Part shown: in pieces, positions 1 to 13,382 of the stretch
Layout: each line of letters starts with the position of its first letter
Position numbering within the stretch: the stretch's first letter is position 1
Source: Poronia punctata
Taxonomy: Eukaryota; Ascomycota; Sordariomycetes; Xylariales; Xylariaceae
Assembly (NCBI GenBank): GCA_022579005.1
Contig: MU401633.1
Span: 1 to 64,000, forward strand
Length of the DNA: 64,000 bases
Reading direction: 5' to 3'
Translations under genes and position numbers: made by a program
Notes under the pieces: model-generated
Database searches by the model: none
Told to the model about the DNA's origin: nothing
The model's input: only the letters and a program-made list of their open reading frames with translations

Positions 1-1191
1 TTATAAAGTTTTTAATATAAAATAAGTAAGCAAGCTTTTTATAATAAATTAATTTAGTTAATATTAAAGCTATTTAAACTAAAATTAACTAGCTTTTTAT
101 TATAAAAGTGTAAGAAAACTAAAAAAATAAATTAAAACAATTTAAAACACTATAACTATTACTATAAAAGCTATAATATTATAAAATAAAGGTATTATTT
201 ATAGCTGCAAAATAAACTAATATATTAGCTTATTTTAAAAAAGTATATTAAATTTAATAAGTTATAAAATAATAAAAATTAATCTAATGCTTATATAATA
301 AAAGTTATATAGCTATAGTAAAGACTACTATAAAAAAAAGGTCTTTTTATAAAAAGTTTTTCTTTACTTATTTAGTATATGCAAATTTTGTAAAAAAAAG
401 AAGTTTAACTTTTTAATGTGTATATTAATTAATATATACAATTTAGCTACTTTGCTAGTTTTAATAAGAGGTGCTTAAAAGAATAATTGCCTTTTATTTT
501 AAAAACTGCAGTATTACTTTTAAAACGCTAAAAGTAATACTTTTATATGTTTGCTTTATAGGTTTTGTGCTTAGTAGCTAGCAACCTTTTTTTTGCTTAC
601 TAAAACGCGTTATGCTAGCATAATATAGTAAAGCTAACTATATATAATACTTTTAGCCTTTTATAAGCATAAAGTTGTATAGGCGTTAATATTACTATTT
701 TATTAAGTATTTAGTACTTATTAACACTAATAAACTAAATAACTATACTTTTAACTACTTTAGTAGCAAGGTTATAATAAAACTAAAAGTTAATAGTTTT
801 AAGCTTTATTGCTAGTATTTACTAATGCTAATTGTTTAGGTTGCCTTTTTAACTTAAAAATTAGCTAAAAATTTAACTTTCTTTATTTAAAATATAAATT
901 AAAAAAAATTAAATTTATAAATATAAAAAAACTATTAAAATAACTACTTTAAAGCATTTTTTAACGCTAAATATAATTAAAAAATATTAAAAAGTAATAT
1001 GCTTAAAAACTTACTTAGTTTATATAAACACTTTAGCTTAAGTAAAAATATATAAAATAAAAACTTAAATAAAACTTTATTATAAAATAGCAAATTAATA
1101 TATAAAGTATATAATTAAAATATAAAAAACTGCTTAAATATTATATTTAAACTTTTAAAAAGCTTATAAAAAAAAGTATTAAATAAAAAAA

Positions 1192-1194
1192 AAA

Positions 1195-1229
<35 letters not shown>
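1192..1229 (+). repeat. Poly(A) tract inside AT-rich block
   Basis: An almost unbroken run of about 35 A. It may be the 3' tail of an older + strand LINE insertion lying to its left, or simply low complexity. Confidence 0.5.
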
Positions 1230-1233
<4 letters not shown>

Positions 1234-4200
1234 AAGCTTATAAAAGTAAAGTTAGCTTAACTTTTAATATATTTTTTTTTATAAGCTTAATAAGAAAAAA
1301 AAAGTTTTTAAACAGTTTTTTTAGCTTATTTAGCAATAAAGTTAGTAAACTTAAAAAACAGCGTTAAAATAAAAAACTAAAAATAAAAAATAAAAAAATG
1401 CTAAGAAAATAAAAAAAGGTAGCTTGCTTTTAACTATAACTTTTTTTTTTTGCTAGATAAAGCGTAATATAAACATTTTTGCTAAAAGTAGCTTTTTTAT
1501 AGCTTTTATTAAAACTATAACATTTTTTATAAAAAAAGCTTTTAAAACTTTATAAAACTTTTTTATTAAAATAGTAAGCTTTAGCGCTACTACTAATATA
1601 AAAAGTAGCGCAACTTTAAGTAAAGTAATAATAAACTTAAAAGCTAAAAAAAAAAAACTTATAGTTTAGTAAAAAAAAAAATAAAAGCTTTTAAAAAAAA
1701 TACTTATTATAAAGTAGTATAATAAAAATATTATAAACTATATTAAAAAAAAAAAACTTATTAGTAATTATTAAAAAGCTTAATTTTATTAATAATTAAG
1801 CATAACTAGTAAGTAGCGTTATAAAAACTTTTAAATATAAAACGCTAGTTAAAGCACTTATAAAAAGTATAGTTACTATAGTAATAAAAAAAAAACTAGC
1901 AGCAAACAAAAATAAAATATAAAAAAAAATTATAAAAAAAAGTAAAAAAAATAATATTAACTTAACGCTATTTAAAGGCCTAAACTAATTAAAAAAAAGA
2001 AAATATACTTTAATTATAATAGTAAATTAAAATAAAAAAAAGTTTTAATTTAAAACGCTAAAAAAGCTAAAGCTAAATACTATAGTTAATAATATTAAAA
2101 GCTTTATTTTAAATAGTATATAAATATATATTAAGCTTTTAAAAAAAAACTTAAAAAAAACGGTGCTAGTAATAAATACTAAGCTAGCTAGGCTAAACTT
2201 ATTAAAAGCTAAAAAGTAAAAAAAAGAAAAAGTAAAAATATAAGCAATTTTAATAAAGTATATTTAAGCAGTAGTAGTAAAGCAATATAAAATAAAGCTA
2301 TTAAATATAACTTACTAAACTTAAAAAAAGTTTAATGTTTTTATTATATAAATTAAAAACTTAAAAGTTAAATAAGCTTATGTTAATAAAGAAATAATAC
2401 TACTTAAAGCTAAAGATTTTTTTTATATTTTATTTTTTAATATAAGTAAAAAAAAAATATACATTACTTTTAAAATAAGCTTTTTAATATATTTAAAGCA
2501 AAATAAAAAGTTAGTAAATTATAAAGTTTGCAAGCTAATAAAAAAAATAATTAAAGCTTTTAAAATAAAAAAAAAAAAATATAAGTAAAGCTATTATACT
2601 TTAATAAATATTAAAAAAAAAATAGTTATTATTTTTTAAAATATTTTTAATTTATTTAAACCTTTTTTTTACTATAAGAACACTTTATTAATAGTTATAA
2701 AAAAAAATAGTAATAAAAATTAAAGTTAAAGCTATTAGCTTTATATAAAAATATTAAGCGTATAATAATATAAAGTACTAAATAAAAGCTTGTTTTTAAG
2801 TTAAGCTTTTAAAAGTTAACTTTAAATATTTATATATACTTAAAAATAAACTTATTATATAAATAAAAAAACTTTAAAGTTTATATTTTTAAATATATAA
2901 TTTGTTTAAAATAAAGCTTATTTTAGTAACTTGTACTATATAATTAAAATAAAAAAATTAAACTTTATAATAATATAAAAAGTATTTTTAATAAAAAAAA
3001 AGTAAAAAAAATAATAGTAAGTTTTTTATTAATAAATATAGTAGTAAATAAGATAACTTTTAAAAGCAAAGTAGTTATAGTAATTAATAATATAATAACT
3101 AAGTAGTTAAACTTTTAAAAAAAGATAATATATATAAACAACTTTAAAAAAATATTAGTATATAGCTTATAATATAATAATAAATATTTTATAGTAGTAT
3201 TAGTATATATACTAGCTTAAGTATTAAAAAAGCTTTAGTAAATAAAAAAAGCTATATTTTACTTATAATACTACTTATTAAAAAGCTTGTATAACATTAT
3301 TAAAGTAAACTAAAATATAGTAGTAATAAGCAAAGATAAAAAAAGCAGCTAAAAAAAAGCTTTTAACTAAGTATTAACAATAATATAACTTATAGCAAAT
3401 ATAGCAAACTATAGCTAAAAAATAATAAATAAATAAAAAAAAAGCTTTTTAACTTTAAAAGCGTATAGCTTTAAAAAATTAAATAATAAAAAATACTTTT
3501 AAAAAATATTTAAAATTAACGTAATATATATATAAGCAAATTAGAAACTTAAAAGCACTAAATAAAATATAGTAGTACTTAAAATTTTAATAAACTATAA
3601 AGCTATAGTAGCAAGTTTATATACTAACTTAAAAACAAAAAAAAAAAAAAAAAGTTTTGCTTAAAGGCTAACTTATTAAAAAAAAAGCGCTAATAAATAA
3701 GGTATAAAATAAGTTAACTTAACTAGAAAATATAATAAGGCTTACGCTTAAAGGGTATAATTTAAAGTGCTTAAATAAAAAGTAAATAGCATATAAAAAC
3801 AATATAAAGGAAATAACAACAAAGTTAGCTATAAATAACTATTATAAAAAAACTTAAAAAGCAAGGCTACTAAAAACTAAATAGCGTACTTTAAAAAAAA
3901 CAAAACTAAAAAAGTAAATAAAATAATTAAATTTTTCTTTTAGTAATTAAATTAGAAAAAAATATGCTAAAAAGAATAAAAAATAAAAAATATATAGCAA
4001 ACGCTATAGCAAAGTATAAAATTTTAAAAAAAAGCTTAATAAAGCAGTTTTATATTAAAAATAAAGTAAAAATAAATATAAAAATTAAAGCGCTAAAAAT
4101 TAACTTAAAAAATAAAAAGTAAATTATAATAAAAGGTATTATAAAGGTTGCTTATTGCTATTACTTAAACTTACTTAAAAAACAAGCTTTTAATATCTAA

Positions 4201-4620
4201 GTAAAAAAAAAAAGTATTAAATATAATAAATAAAAAAATAAATATAAAAGCAAGCTAAAAGGTTATATAAGCAATTAATTAAAAAGAAGTTAAGTTAGCA
4301 ATTTAAAAAATTGTAGCAAGAAAATTACTAAAGCTTAATAAACTTTTTGCTAAGCTTTATAAAGCACTGCTTTAAAAAAAAAAAAAAAAAAGGCAAGCAT
4401 AAGCACTACTAATTTTTTAAAACGCTTATAGCGCTATATAATAAAATGCTTAAAATAAATAAAATGCTTAAAAACTAAATAAAAAATATTTTAGTAATCT
4501 TTTAAAAAAAAAAGCAGCTAAGCAAAAATTAAAAACTATAAGCCTTTTATTTTAATAAATATAAACTATAAAATTTTAACTTTAATTTTAATATAAAAGC
4601 TAGTAAAAGTACTATTAACG

Positions 4621-5200
4621 GTTTTAAAAGTAAAGCAGTTAGCATTTTTGCTTAAATAAATAATAAATAATAATATAAAACTTATTTAGCTACTAATAAA
4701 TAAATATAAGCATATTAAAAAGCAGCTAAGCATAGTATTTATAAACTAAAAAAAAGTATATAATAAAGTAAATTATAACTACTTATAAAAAGTATTAAAA
4801 AAGCTAGGCTTTTTAACAAGATTTATTAAATAAATATGCTTATTATATAAAAATGCAATTATTAAGCTGTTTATTAATAAATACTTAAAAAAAATAATAT
4901 AAGTAAGGTTAAAAGTTAGGCAAAAAGACCTTTTAAGCTACTTACTGTTTATTATAGTAATTAAAAGCTTTATATACTTAATTAAAAAAAGCAAAAAAGT
5001 TATAAAAGTAAAAATTAAAAAAAACAAAATAAAACATACTATATATATAAATAATACTTAGATTTTAGTAAAGTTATAAAAAAAAGTAGATAAGCTATTG
5101 CTAATTTTAAATATATATTATATTATAAGCGCTATAAAAGTAAATTAAAATAAAATATTTTTATTAAAAGTTATAAAAAAAATAATAAGGCTAAGTAATA
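4621..5200 (+). pseudogene. LINE-type reverse transcriptase fossil
   Basis: Reading one frame (codons starting 4621, 4624 ...) through its stops gives the ordered landmarks of a non-LTR reverse transcriptase. VYNKVN at 4756-4773 is AYD.VD after G-to-A and C-to-T change. LGF stands at 4804-4812. VRQKDLLS at 4915-4938 is the VRQGDPLS signature (GG to AA, CC to CT). YINNT at 5044-5058 is the catalytic YADDT with both Asp codons turned to Asn. SAIKVN at 5128-5145 is the SG.KVN motif that follows. The spacing of 43 codons from VRQ to YADD fits the family. No indel breaks the frame over about 580 nt; only transitions do. The fragment is dead: the catalytic Asp pair is lost and many TGG/CAA/CAG/CGA codons are now stops. 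Full element limits could not be set. Confidence 0.85.
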
Positions 5201-8200
5201 AGCTAATATAAAAAGTTGCTTTTAATAACTTTTATATATACTTAAAAATTTTAGTTAAAATAAATATAAAAACTTAAGTTAAATAATACTAAATAAATAT
5301 GCTTTAAGCGTTTATAAGCATAATAGCTAAATAGTTAAAATATTACTTATTAATAATAAAAAAAATTTTAATAGTAAATATATTTATTATATTGCTTTTA
5401 AAGTATAAGATATAGTTTTTAAAAACTTTATTAGTAATAAGAAAATAACTAAAAAAAATATTATAAACTAATATAAAATAATAAGTTAAAAAATAAGTTA
5501 TAAATTTTAAATATATAGGCATATGCTATAAAAAAAGCAAAATATTTAAAATGCTAAAACTTAAAAATAATAATTAAAGCTACTACTTTAAAAATAATAG
5601 CTAAAGCTTAAGTTTAACTTAATTTACTTTAAGTAAAATTAGTAAAAAAAGTATTAATTAACTTATTAAAAGCGTAAACGCTATAAAAAAACAAAATTAC
5701 TAACTTATAAATATAATAAGTTAAGCAAAAAACTAAATTTTTAAAGCTACTAGCTTAAGTATAGAAAATATAAATAAGCTATATAGGCAGCTATATAAAC
5801 AATTAAATATAACTTAAAAAACTATATATACTATAAAAAATGCTGTTAACTTTAATATAGTACTATTTAAAAATAAAAATAGGTGCTAAGCAAAGCTTAG
5901 CTATATAAAGGCATAAAATTTAAAAATAAATAGAAAAAATAAAAATAAAGTATATTAAAAATATATAAAATAGACACTTATAAATAATAAAAACTTTGCT
6001 AATGCTATAAGTAAATATAAAAGCAATAAATATTATAAAAATTATAATTAAGAAATATTAAATATATAAAAAACTGTTTTAATATAAAGCTAATAAGGTA
6101 ATACTTTAATAAAAAGTATAAAATAAAAAAAAAGCTACTAGCTAAAAGTTAAAAGCTAAAAAAACGCTTAAAATATAAAAAACTTTAAATATAAAAAGTA
6201 GTATAGCTTTTTAATAGCTAAAAAGCAAAAAAGGCTAAACTATAGCTAAAAAATTATAAAAGTATACTAAGCAATAGTAGCTATAATAAATAGTATAATA
6301 ATACTAAGTAAAGTATAAATAATAGCAAAAAAGTACTTTTATAAGCATAAAATAGTAAATTTAATATAGCAAATATTATATAATAAAATTAAAATAGGCT
6401 TATAGCTATATTAAATAAGCTATAAAAAGCAATGCTATTTAATAAATAAAAAAAATATAACGTTATAGCATATTTAAATTAACTATATAATATTATAATA
6501 TATATAAAATAAAGTAAAAAAAGTATAGTAATACTTTTATTAGCTAATAAAAATAAAAAAAATAAAAAAGGCACTAAAAAATAAAAATTTAAGCTTTAAG
6601 TAGCTAAAAATAATTATAAAGCTTTTAGCGTAGCTACTTATAAGCTAATATAAAAACATATATTATTATAAGTAAATAACTTTAATATACTATATAATAT
6701 AAAAACTATAAAAAGTATATTTATTTTATTTTTTTTAGCTAAGCTATAGCTACTAAAAAACAAAGTTTATTATTATATTTTTTTAAAATACCTTAAAAAA
6801 AGTAATAATAAAAAATAAAGCAATAATAATAAATAAAATATATGCTAATAAAAGCAAAAACTAAAAAATATTTTAAAAAGCTTAAAAATAAAAAGCAAAA
6901 AAGCTTTAATATGCTATTAAACTATAGTATATATATAAGCTTTTAATAAAAAAGCAAATAAAAAAAGTAGTAATAATTAGCAAATAGTAAATAAAAGTAA
7001 AAAAGTAATTATAGTAGCTTTAAAAAAAAAAAAGTAAAGAAATAAAAAATAAAAAAGTAAAAAAAGGGCAAAAAAGCATAAATACTTAATACTAAACTAA
7101 ATACTTTAAGTAAATACTAAAAAATAAAAGCAACTTAAAAATATATAATAAAGCTTTAAAATAATAAAGCAAGTAATAATAAATAATATAAGCGCTTATT
7201 TAAAATAAAACGTTAATATATAAAAAGTTATTTTTATAAATATAAAAATTTACTTTAATTAAAAACTAATATAGTATAAAAAACACTAAAACTACTATAA
7301 AAAAATTATTATAAAAAAAAACTTTAACAATACTACTAAAAACCTTGCTAGTAATAAAAAATAAAAAAATAAAAGCGTTTTGCGTAGTAAATTTTAATAA
7401 TATTAAACAATACTTAATTAAAAAAGCTTTTAAAATAATATAATAAAAATTATAAAATAACTAGCTAAAGATTTTAAATATTAAAAAAAACCTTAACTTA
7501 AACTTAAACAAATAAAAAGCATAAGTATATATAAATTTAATAAATATATAATAGTTAAACGTTAGCATTATAAAATATAAAAAATTATACTTAGTTTTTA
7601 AAAGTATAAAAAATAAAAACTTAAACTAAGTAGTAAAAAATATTTAATAAGGCCTTTACTTAAAAAGAAACTTAATTAATATCTTATTTTTTTGCTACTA
7701 TATAGCTTTTATAATAAACTTAAAAAGCGTTTTTTACTTATATATACTTTAAATAAACTAGCTAATTAATAAAATAGCTTTTAAGCTAAAAAAATAAGTT
7801 ATAACTATAGCTATTATAAAATAAGCAAGCAAAAAAATAATTAAAAATAAGCTGCATAATTTAGTATTTAATAAATACTTTTTTTTTTATATAATATAAA
7901 TATATATTAAACGCTTTTAAAAGCAATTATAAAAATAAAAACTTAATAAGACCTTTTTATAGCATAATAAGTAAAAGTGCTATAAAAAAAGATTAGGTTT
8001 TAAAAAAAATGTATAAAATAAAGTTTAAATCTTTAAAAGTATAAATTTATAAAAAACTAAAATATAAAAGTTAAAAACTATAAAGTTAATAATAAAAGCA
8101 AAATAAAGAGCACAAAATAATTATATAGTAAAAATAATAAAAAAAGCAATAAAAAAATATAAATAATAAAAATATAATAGTAAAAAAAATAGTAAATAAA

Positions 8201-8640
8201 AATAAAATAAAACATAAAAGCTTAAAGTAAAAAAGATAAAAAAAATAAAGTAAAGCAAAGAAAAAAGGCTATAGCTTAGCTAAAATATAAAAAAAAAAAA
8301 CTAAAAAAAAAGAAAAAAAAAATATTATATACTATAAAAAAACTTTTTTAAGTTTTTATAATCTTGCTAATAATAAGCACTAAAAAAAACCTTTTAACTT
8401 TTTAAGTAACTATTGCTTATAAGTATAAGTTTAATTTTTACTTAGCTTTTAAGCAAGTTAGTTTTAGCTTATAAAAGTAGTTATATGTTAAAGCACTTAG
8501 CTATAAATTAGGCTAGGAAGACAACTATAACTTAATAAACTACAGTACGCAAGAAATTAATACTATATATAAGACATTACCTTAGGTTAAACTACTAAAG
8601 CAAGTTATAATTAGCATTTTTATTAGCTAACATACTGCTG

Positions 8641-9531
8641 TTTAAGTACTTGTAGTAAGTACGAGTACATGCTCTTATCTCTTTATCTCTCTTCTTCCCT
8701 TTAATGCGTAGAGACAATGATCAAATTTACAGAGGCAAAGCAAGGCATTGAAAGTGAAGTAGGTACGCGTAGGACAGAGATAGCAACTATAACTAGACTA
8801 GTGTCCCAGACTACGGGAGATAATGGGGGGGGGGGGGTTCTTCCTGTCGAAAAAACGTTCATCTCTATTCTAACTCCTACCTACTTACTTTACTTACCTA
8901 CAAATAGTCAATGTACCTAAGTTAAAACTATCTATAGCACGGGCCGGCTGTCCGGCCAGCTGACTGGCGAGAGTGTTTGTTTGTTTGCACTGCTTTCGAT
9001 ATATGGTTTAATTGTTTTAAGGGTAAGGGGGGGGATGAGATAAATACGCTACACGCTACACGCTACACGCTACACGCTACACTCACGCGTAGTGAGGTGA
9101 TTAGTTTAGTTTACTTTTATCTTCCCTTGTCTATAGCTACCTACTTATACGACCTGGATTAGATAGCTCAGGATAAGAATCAAGTTTAAGTTATAATTTA
9201 TTATAGAGGGGCTAAAAAAATAAGGATAGGTAGAAAAGGTGAAAAGGAGAGAGGGAAGAAGAGGAGGGGGGGAAAAAAGTCTTTTGTTTTCATTATATTT
9301 TATTCCCCTAAAGAAAAAGCATATAAAAAAAGAAAAAAAAAACAGTTGTTATCGGGCATCGTTTTTTCCCCTCTTCTATTGCTTTCTTCTCTCTTCTTTC
9401 GTGTTTCATTTTTTACCCGTTTTCCAATCATCTTATAACTAATCAACCAACCAACCAACCATAAAAATACAAAAAAAGATCCTCAACCTGTTCAATCTTC
9501 CAACCACTGCCCTGTCCCCTAATTTAATCTA
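8641..9531. other. Spacer between AT-rich block and WSC gene
   Basis: Normal base composition resumes here. The stretch holds a run of 13 G (8825-8837), five copies of a heptamer (9046-9080), and purine- and pyrimidine-rich tracts at 9235-9420. Short open frames of 60-70 codons are present but none looks coding. The end nearest 9531 should contain the 3' UTR of the WSC gene. Confidence 0.6.
9046..9080. repeat. Heptamer microsatellite (ACGCTAC)5
   Basis: Five perfect tandem copies of ACGCTAC, about 400 bp beyond the edge of the mutated AT-rich block. Confidence 0.95.
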
Positions 9532-12500
9532 TTATAGCTCATCGCGAGAAGGCAAGAAAGTAGGTTCACCAGGGACCCAAGACTCGGTGGTTTCATAGCA
9601 GGGGTAATTATCCGGCGCCTTTCCTTCTTCATAGATGAAATCTTGCGTGGGGATAGCAGCGGCTGCTTGGTTCGTGCTAGAGGAACCAGAACCAGAGCCG
9701 GAAGTCATGGCAGTAGCGGATGTCATACCTGTTCCTGTTCCTGTTCCAGTGCCAGTGCCAGGGGCGACGATGACGCCGTTGACACATTGAGATGCTGAAA
9801 AGATGATTATGAGCTTCCAACTTTTAAATATAGGGGGGTTGGGGTTGGGGGGGGGAACAACTTACCATAATAAACAACAATATCAACCGCCACACAACCA
9901 GCAGGACCCGACCCAGCGCCTTGGAAAGTGATAAACACCTGTTCCGTATCCATCACCATACAGAAACCGGCCTCACCTCCGGTGAAGGCGGGATTATACC
10001 AATGCAAGAGACCATTGATGATGGTGAACGTGGTGCTGATGGATCCCGCAGGTTGGACTCGGAAGGGGATGAATGCGATGTCGGGGTCCGTGGCGACGGC
10101 TTCGCCGCCTGCCTCCAACATGCCGGCTTCCAAGGTGAAGGGCGTGGCGCCGTCGCAGGTTTCAGGGGTGGCTGGGCCGGCGCCGCCGACGAAGCCGCCG
10201 ATGCCGGCTTGGCGACGCATGTTCCAGTTTGCGCGCTTCTTGGTGCCCGAGTTGCGTTGCTGGACTTGCAGGATGACGGTTATGTCGTTGGGGAGATTGG
10301 TGATGCCGGGAACAGGGGGGGCAGTGCCGCTTGGGGACGTGGTTGCCGAGCTAGTGCTCGAGCTTGACATTGTAGACGAGTTTGTCACGGAAGTTGAGCT
10401 TGTCATGCCTGTGGGGCTGCTTGTCGTCGAGCTGCTTCCATTAGAAGTTGTTGACGAAGTGGTCGGGGTCGTGGATGTGTTGGTGCCACTGGTGGTTGTG
10501 CTAGATGTGGTAGACGTAGATCTAGTGGTGGAAGAGGTATTTGAGGTGGTACTTGAACTGGTAGTTGGGCTACTAGTAGTGGTGCTGCCGCTGGTAGTCG
10601 TACTTGAACTGGTAGTTGGGCTGCTGGTCGTAGTGCTACTGCTTGTGGTCGGGGTCGAGGTTGTAGACGTTGTCGTTGTCGTTGTCGGTGTGCTAGTCGT
10701 AGTAGTAGACGTCGTGGTTGACGTAGTGGTTGGCGTGGACGTGGTAGTGGTGCTCGTCGACGTCGTGCTTGTCGATGTAGTGCGAATAGGAGCGTAGACG
10801 TTCGGGCCAACGGTAGCTGCGGAAAAAAAAAGCGTTAGCCATACTTCTTCTGTGAACGTCCAACCAAGTGAGACGGGGTAAGAAAGGGAGACGACTACTT
10901 ACGTCCTGTGCAGGTATACAAGGGAGTGGAAGACCTAGTAGCGGAATATGACGAAGCCCACTGGTTGTTTGCTGTGCCGGCCCTGGCATAGACCAGGGGA
11001 CCGTTGGTACCGCCGCAGTTTTGTCTGGCAGAGCCGGGGCAAGGCTGGTTGCACAACTCCATGTCGCGAATGGCAAGGTTGGCACCGATGTTGTTACCAC
11101 AGTAGCACCTGGGAGTGGGATCGCCGACAAGTGCGGCGTATGTCTTGCCCTGGGTGTCGCAGGCACTGATACACGCATCGACACTGACCGACGCCAGTCC
11201 AGCATCCACATTATCCGACAAGACCGTCGACAGAGCTGTGCCCTGATAGCAGCCGTAGTTGACAAACGCGTTGGTCGCAGGCCTGGCAGTGGCCACGAAG
11301 CTGGCTGAGGCTGACATGGTCTTGGATACATAGCTGACCACGCTTGACGCTGAGCGTAGCGCAATACTCGACGGTGTCGGGAAGCAGGAAAAGGTTCCAA
11401 ACGCCGGTGTAGCCGCCGCTGGATCGGCTTTGCCAGGGATGACAGGATTAAAGCAGCCCATGAGTCTCGGGTTCGCGTACACGGGGAATTCAAAGCCTCC
11501 TGTGTTACAGCAGTCTTGTCCAGAACATGGGCTACAAGAAAGTCAGAACGTCTTCCAGCTGAAACTTTTATGACCGGTATAGTTAGGACAGAGATGTATA
11601 GATGGACACTTACCTATTGGAGAGGGCGACGGTGTCTGAACACCTCGAGGAACAGGTGCCGATATCTGTCGTCGTCAAGAACGTGTTCTTGCCGAAATCG
11701 CTGCCACAACGGCAAGTGACCGTGAGCCTGGTAAAAAGTAAAATAGGTAGTCAGTACAATTCAGACTGTTACGCCTGTACTGGAAATAATCATCACATCG
11801 ACTTACGCAAGCGGATTCTTCGACATGAAAGCGAAAGGGAGACCCAGGTCAGCGCAGTACCTCAAGCAAGACGGGCCGTCTGCTTGAATTGTCGTTGTGA
11901 TCTCATTGCGGGAGCTGGCAAACCTGGCGCCCAAGAAGCATCCAAGAAGGCCATAACCATCCGCAAGCGCTTGGAGCTCCGTCGGAGTTCTCTTCAACGT
12001 CCTCTCGTCCGGGAAAGAGGGGTCGACAAAGATACGGGCACCTTGATTCGAACCGCAGTTCTCACGCAGGTCGCCACCACACTTGGGATAGATATTTCCC
12101 GAAGAGCCCTTGGTGCAGAGATCATCCGAGTCCGGGTTGGGCACTAGAGTGTTGACGACGTTATTGGTGTCCCTATAGCTGAGAGAGCTACCACAGCTGC
12201 AGGATTTGTCGAAGAAACTGGAATACTTGAACCCATGGGCTCGGCACGTGTTAGCACAGAAGTAAGGCGTGGTCGTGACGTTGATCGCGTTGCCGCCGAG
12301 GTCGTAGTTGATGTAGCTGTTCGTGTTGTCCGCCGCCTGGTTAGGATCCCACTGGGTCGGCTGGAAGGTGAACGGGCTCCTCGTTGCCGGCGCACAGCCG
12401 AGGTATTCGTAGTTGTAGTCCGGGCTGCATTGTCTGTTGATGTCTTGGTAGTAGAAACCCTGCCCCTTCACTGCCGAGAGCAGGAATAGCAGTGGAGCTA

Positions 12501-12534
12501 GAGCCGTAGCTCCAACTCGCATCGACAGCACCAT
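9532..12534 (-). CDS. Secreted three-WSC-domain protein with STT-rich linker and C-terminal RDEL
   Basis: Model: complement of 9532-9794, 9866-10816, 10903-11531, 11614-11727 and 11807-12534; 2685 nt, 894 aa. All four introns are GT-AG and the frame closes. The ATG at 12534 was chosen because it directly precedes a signal peptide (about residues 1-24); an upstream in-frame Met would bury it. Three Cys-rich WSC modules follow, at roughly 40-150, 190-290 and 365-470. Next comes a Ser/Thr linker of STT repeats (about 490-610), then a beta-rich domain with few Cys (about 620-800), a GT repeat, and the terminal residues RDEL. WSC modules bind carbohydrate and occur in wall sensors and secreted lectins or oxidases. 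No transmembrane helix or GPI signal is visible, so this is not a classical Wsc sensor. The RDEL end resembles an ER-retrieval signal. Function beyond wall or glycan binding is unknown. Confidence 0.85.
9833..9855 (+). repeat. G-tract in intron 4 of the WSC gene
   Basis: Runs of 6, 4 and 9 G separated by TT fill about a third of the 71-nt intron (9795-9865). The + strand could form a G-quadruplex. In the transcript this becomes a C-rich tract just after the 5' splice site. Confidence 0.6.
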
Positions 12535-13382
12535 GTCTATACTAGGTATAGACGAGCGAGCCTTCTGTTGACCACGGACCGGGACCGGGTTGTACCTGGT
12601 TAGTAGTGATGTCAAGGGGAAAATATGAGAAAAAAAGAAGGGGGTCACGAAAAGGAACGAATAGAGAAATAATGAGCGAGGTAGTCGTGATGGAAACAAA
12701 GAGCATGAACGATTTTCAAGTTGCGACGGCTGCGGTATTTGAACCGCTTACCATCCCAAAGGGACGCACCGACTCGAAGACATGTTGCTTGTCTTCACGG
12801 GCCGATAAGTTGGCCATGTCTTGCGTTGGAATGCTCCGGAGAGTGGTCGGAGAAGAAGTCACCTCCCTTCTCCCCCCTTTTGATTTTATTGTCAACCAGC
12901 ATTCGCGAGCTATGTGTTTTGATTCAAATCGCGGCATCCCTTCACCCCTACTTGGAATGGAGAAGCTGGCTTCGTGAGGGTCTCACTTATATGCTTTGTG
13001 CCTTATACCACTTTGTACCTGGGAGATTGTTTCAAGTTCCGGACGATAGTGCGGCTGTTCCAAAAGGGATCATCACTCTATTGCCCCTCTAACGCGCTGC
13101 GCTGCTCCCTCGTAGATGGGTTGGTGAGGGGAGGGGGCGCATATCGATCAACCGAGTAGCTTGAATAGCCTATCTTATCGAATTCTTAGCTCCAAATATA
13201 TGTCTCAGTGCCATCATAGGATTACCCATATGGTAAACAAAAACCCCTGCACTCAAGTACTCAGGGGGCGCGTCCAAGGGTCAACAGAAAAAGCAATGGC
13301 ATGTATAACCAGACATTAATCATGTTCCATACCTGTCCCTAACTCCGTTGGGGCCCAACTCCTGTATGCTCTACATGTGTGG
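12535..13382. other. Spacer between two minus-strand genes
   Basis: This holds the promoter of the WSC gene (left part) and the 3' end of the RabGAP gene (right part). Several overlapping 60-123 codon open frames lie at 12606-13159 but none shows recognisable protein character. Confidence 0.5.

Larger units (their letters stand above)
1..8640. mobile_element. AT-rich RIP-like block with retrotransposon remains
   Basis: This block is almost pure A/T with stop codons in every frame, and no open frame of useful length exists. Composition returns to normal by about 8640, with a gradual transition from about 8520. Surviving C is nearly always preceded by A or G: in a hand count of 2281-2520 all 14 C follow a purine and 13 of 15 G precede a pyrimidine. 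This is the look of a repeat inactivated by C-to-T mutation on both strands. A LINE reverse transcriptase is still recognisable at 4621-5200. The block runs off the left edge of the window, so the number of elements in it is unknown. Confidence 0.85.

Noticed and set aside
9921..10797. Plus-strand frames of 148 and 289 codons opposite the WSC gene
   Set aside because: They are antisense to the STT repeat region; the Val/Asp repeats in them are the reverse reading of Ser/Thr codons.
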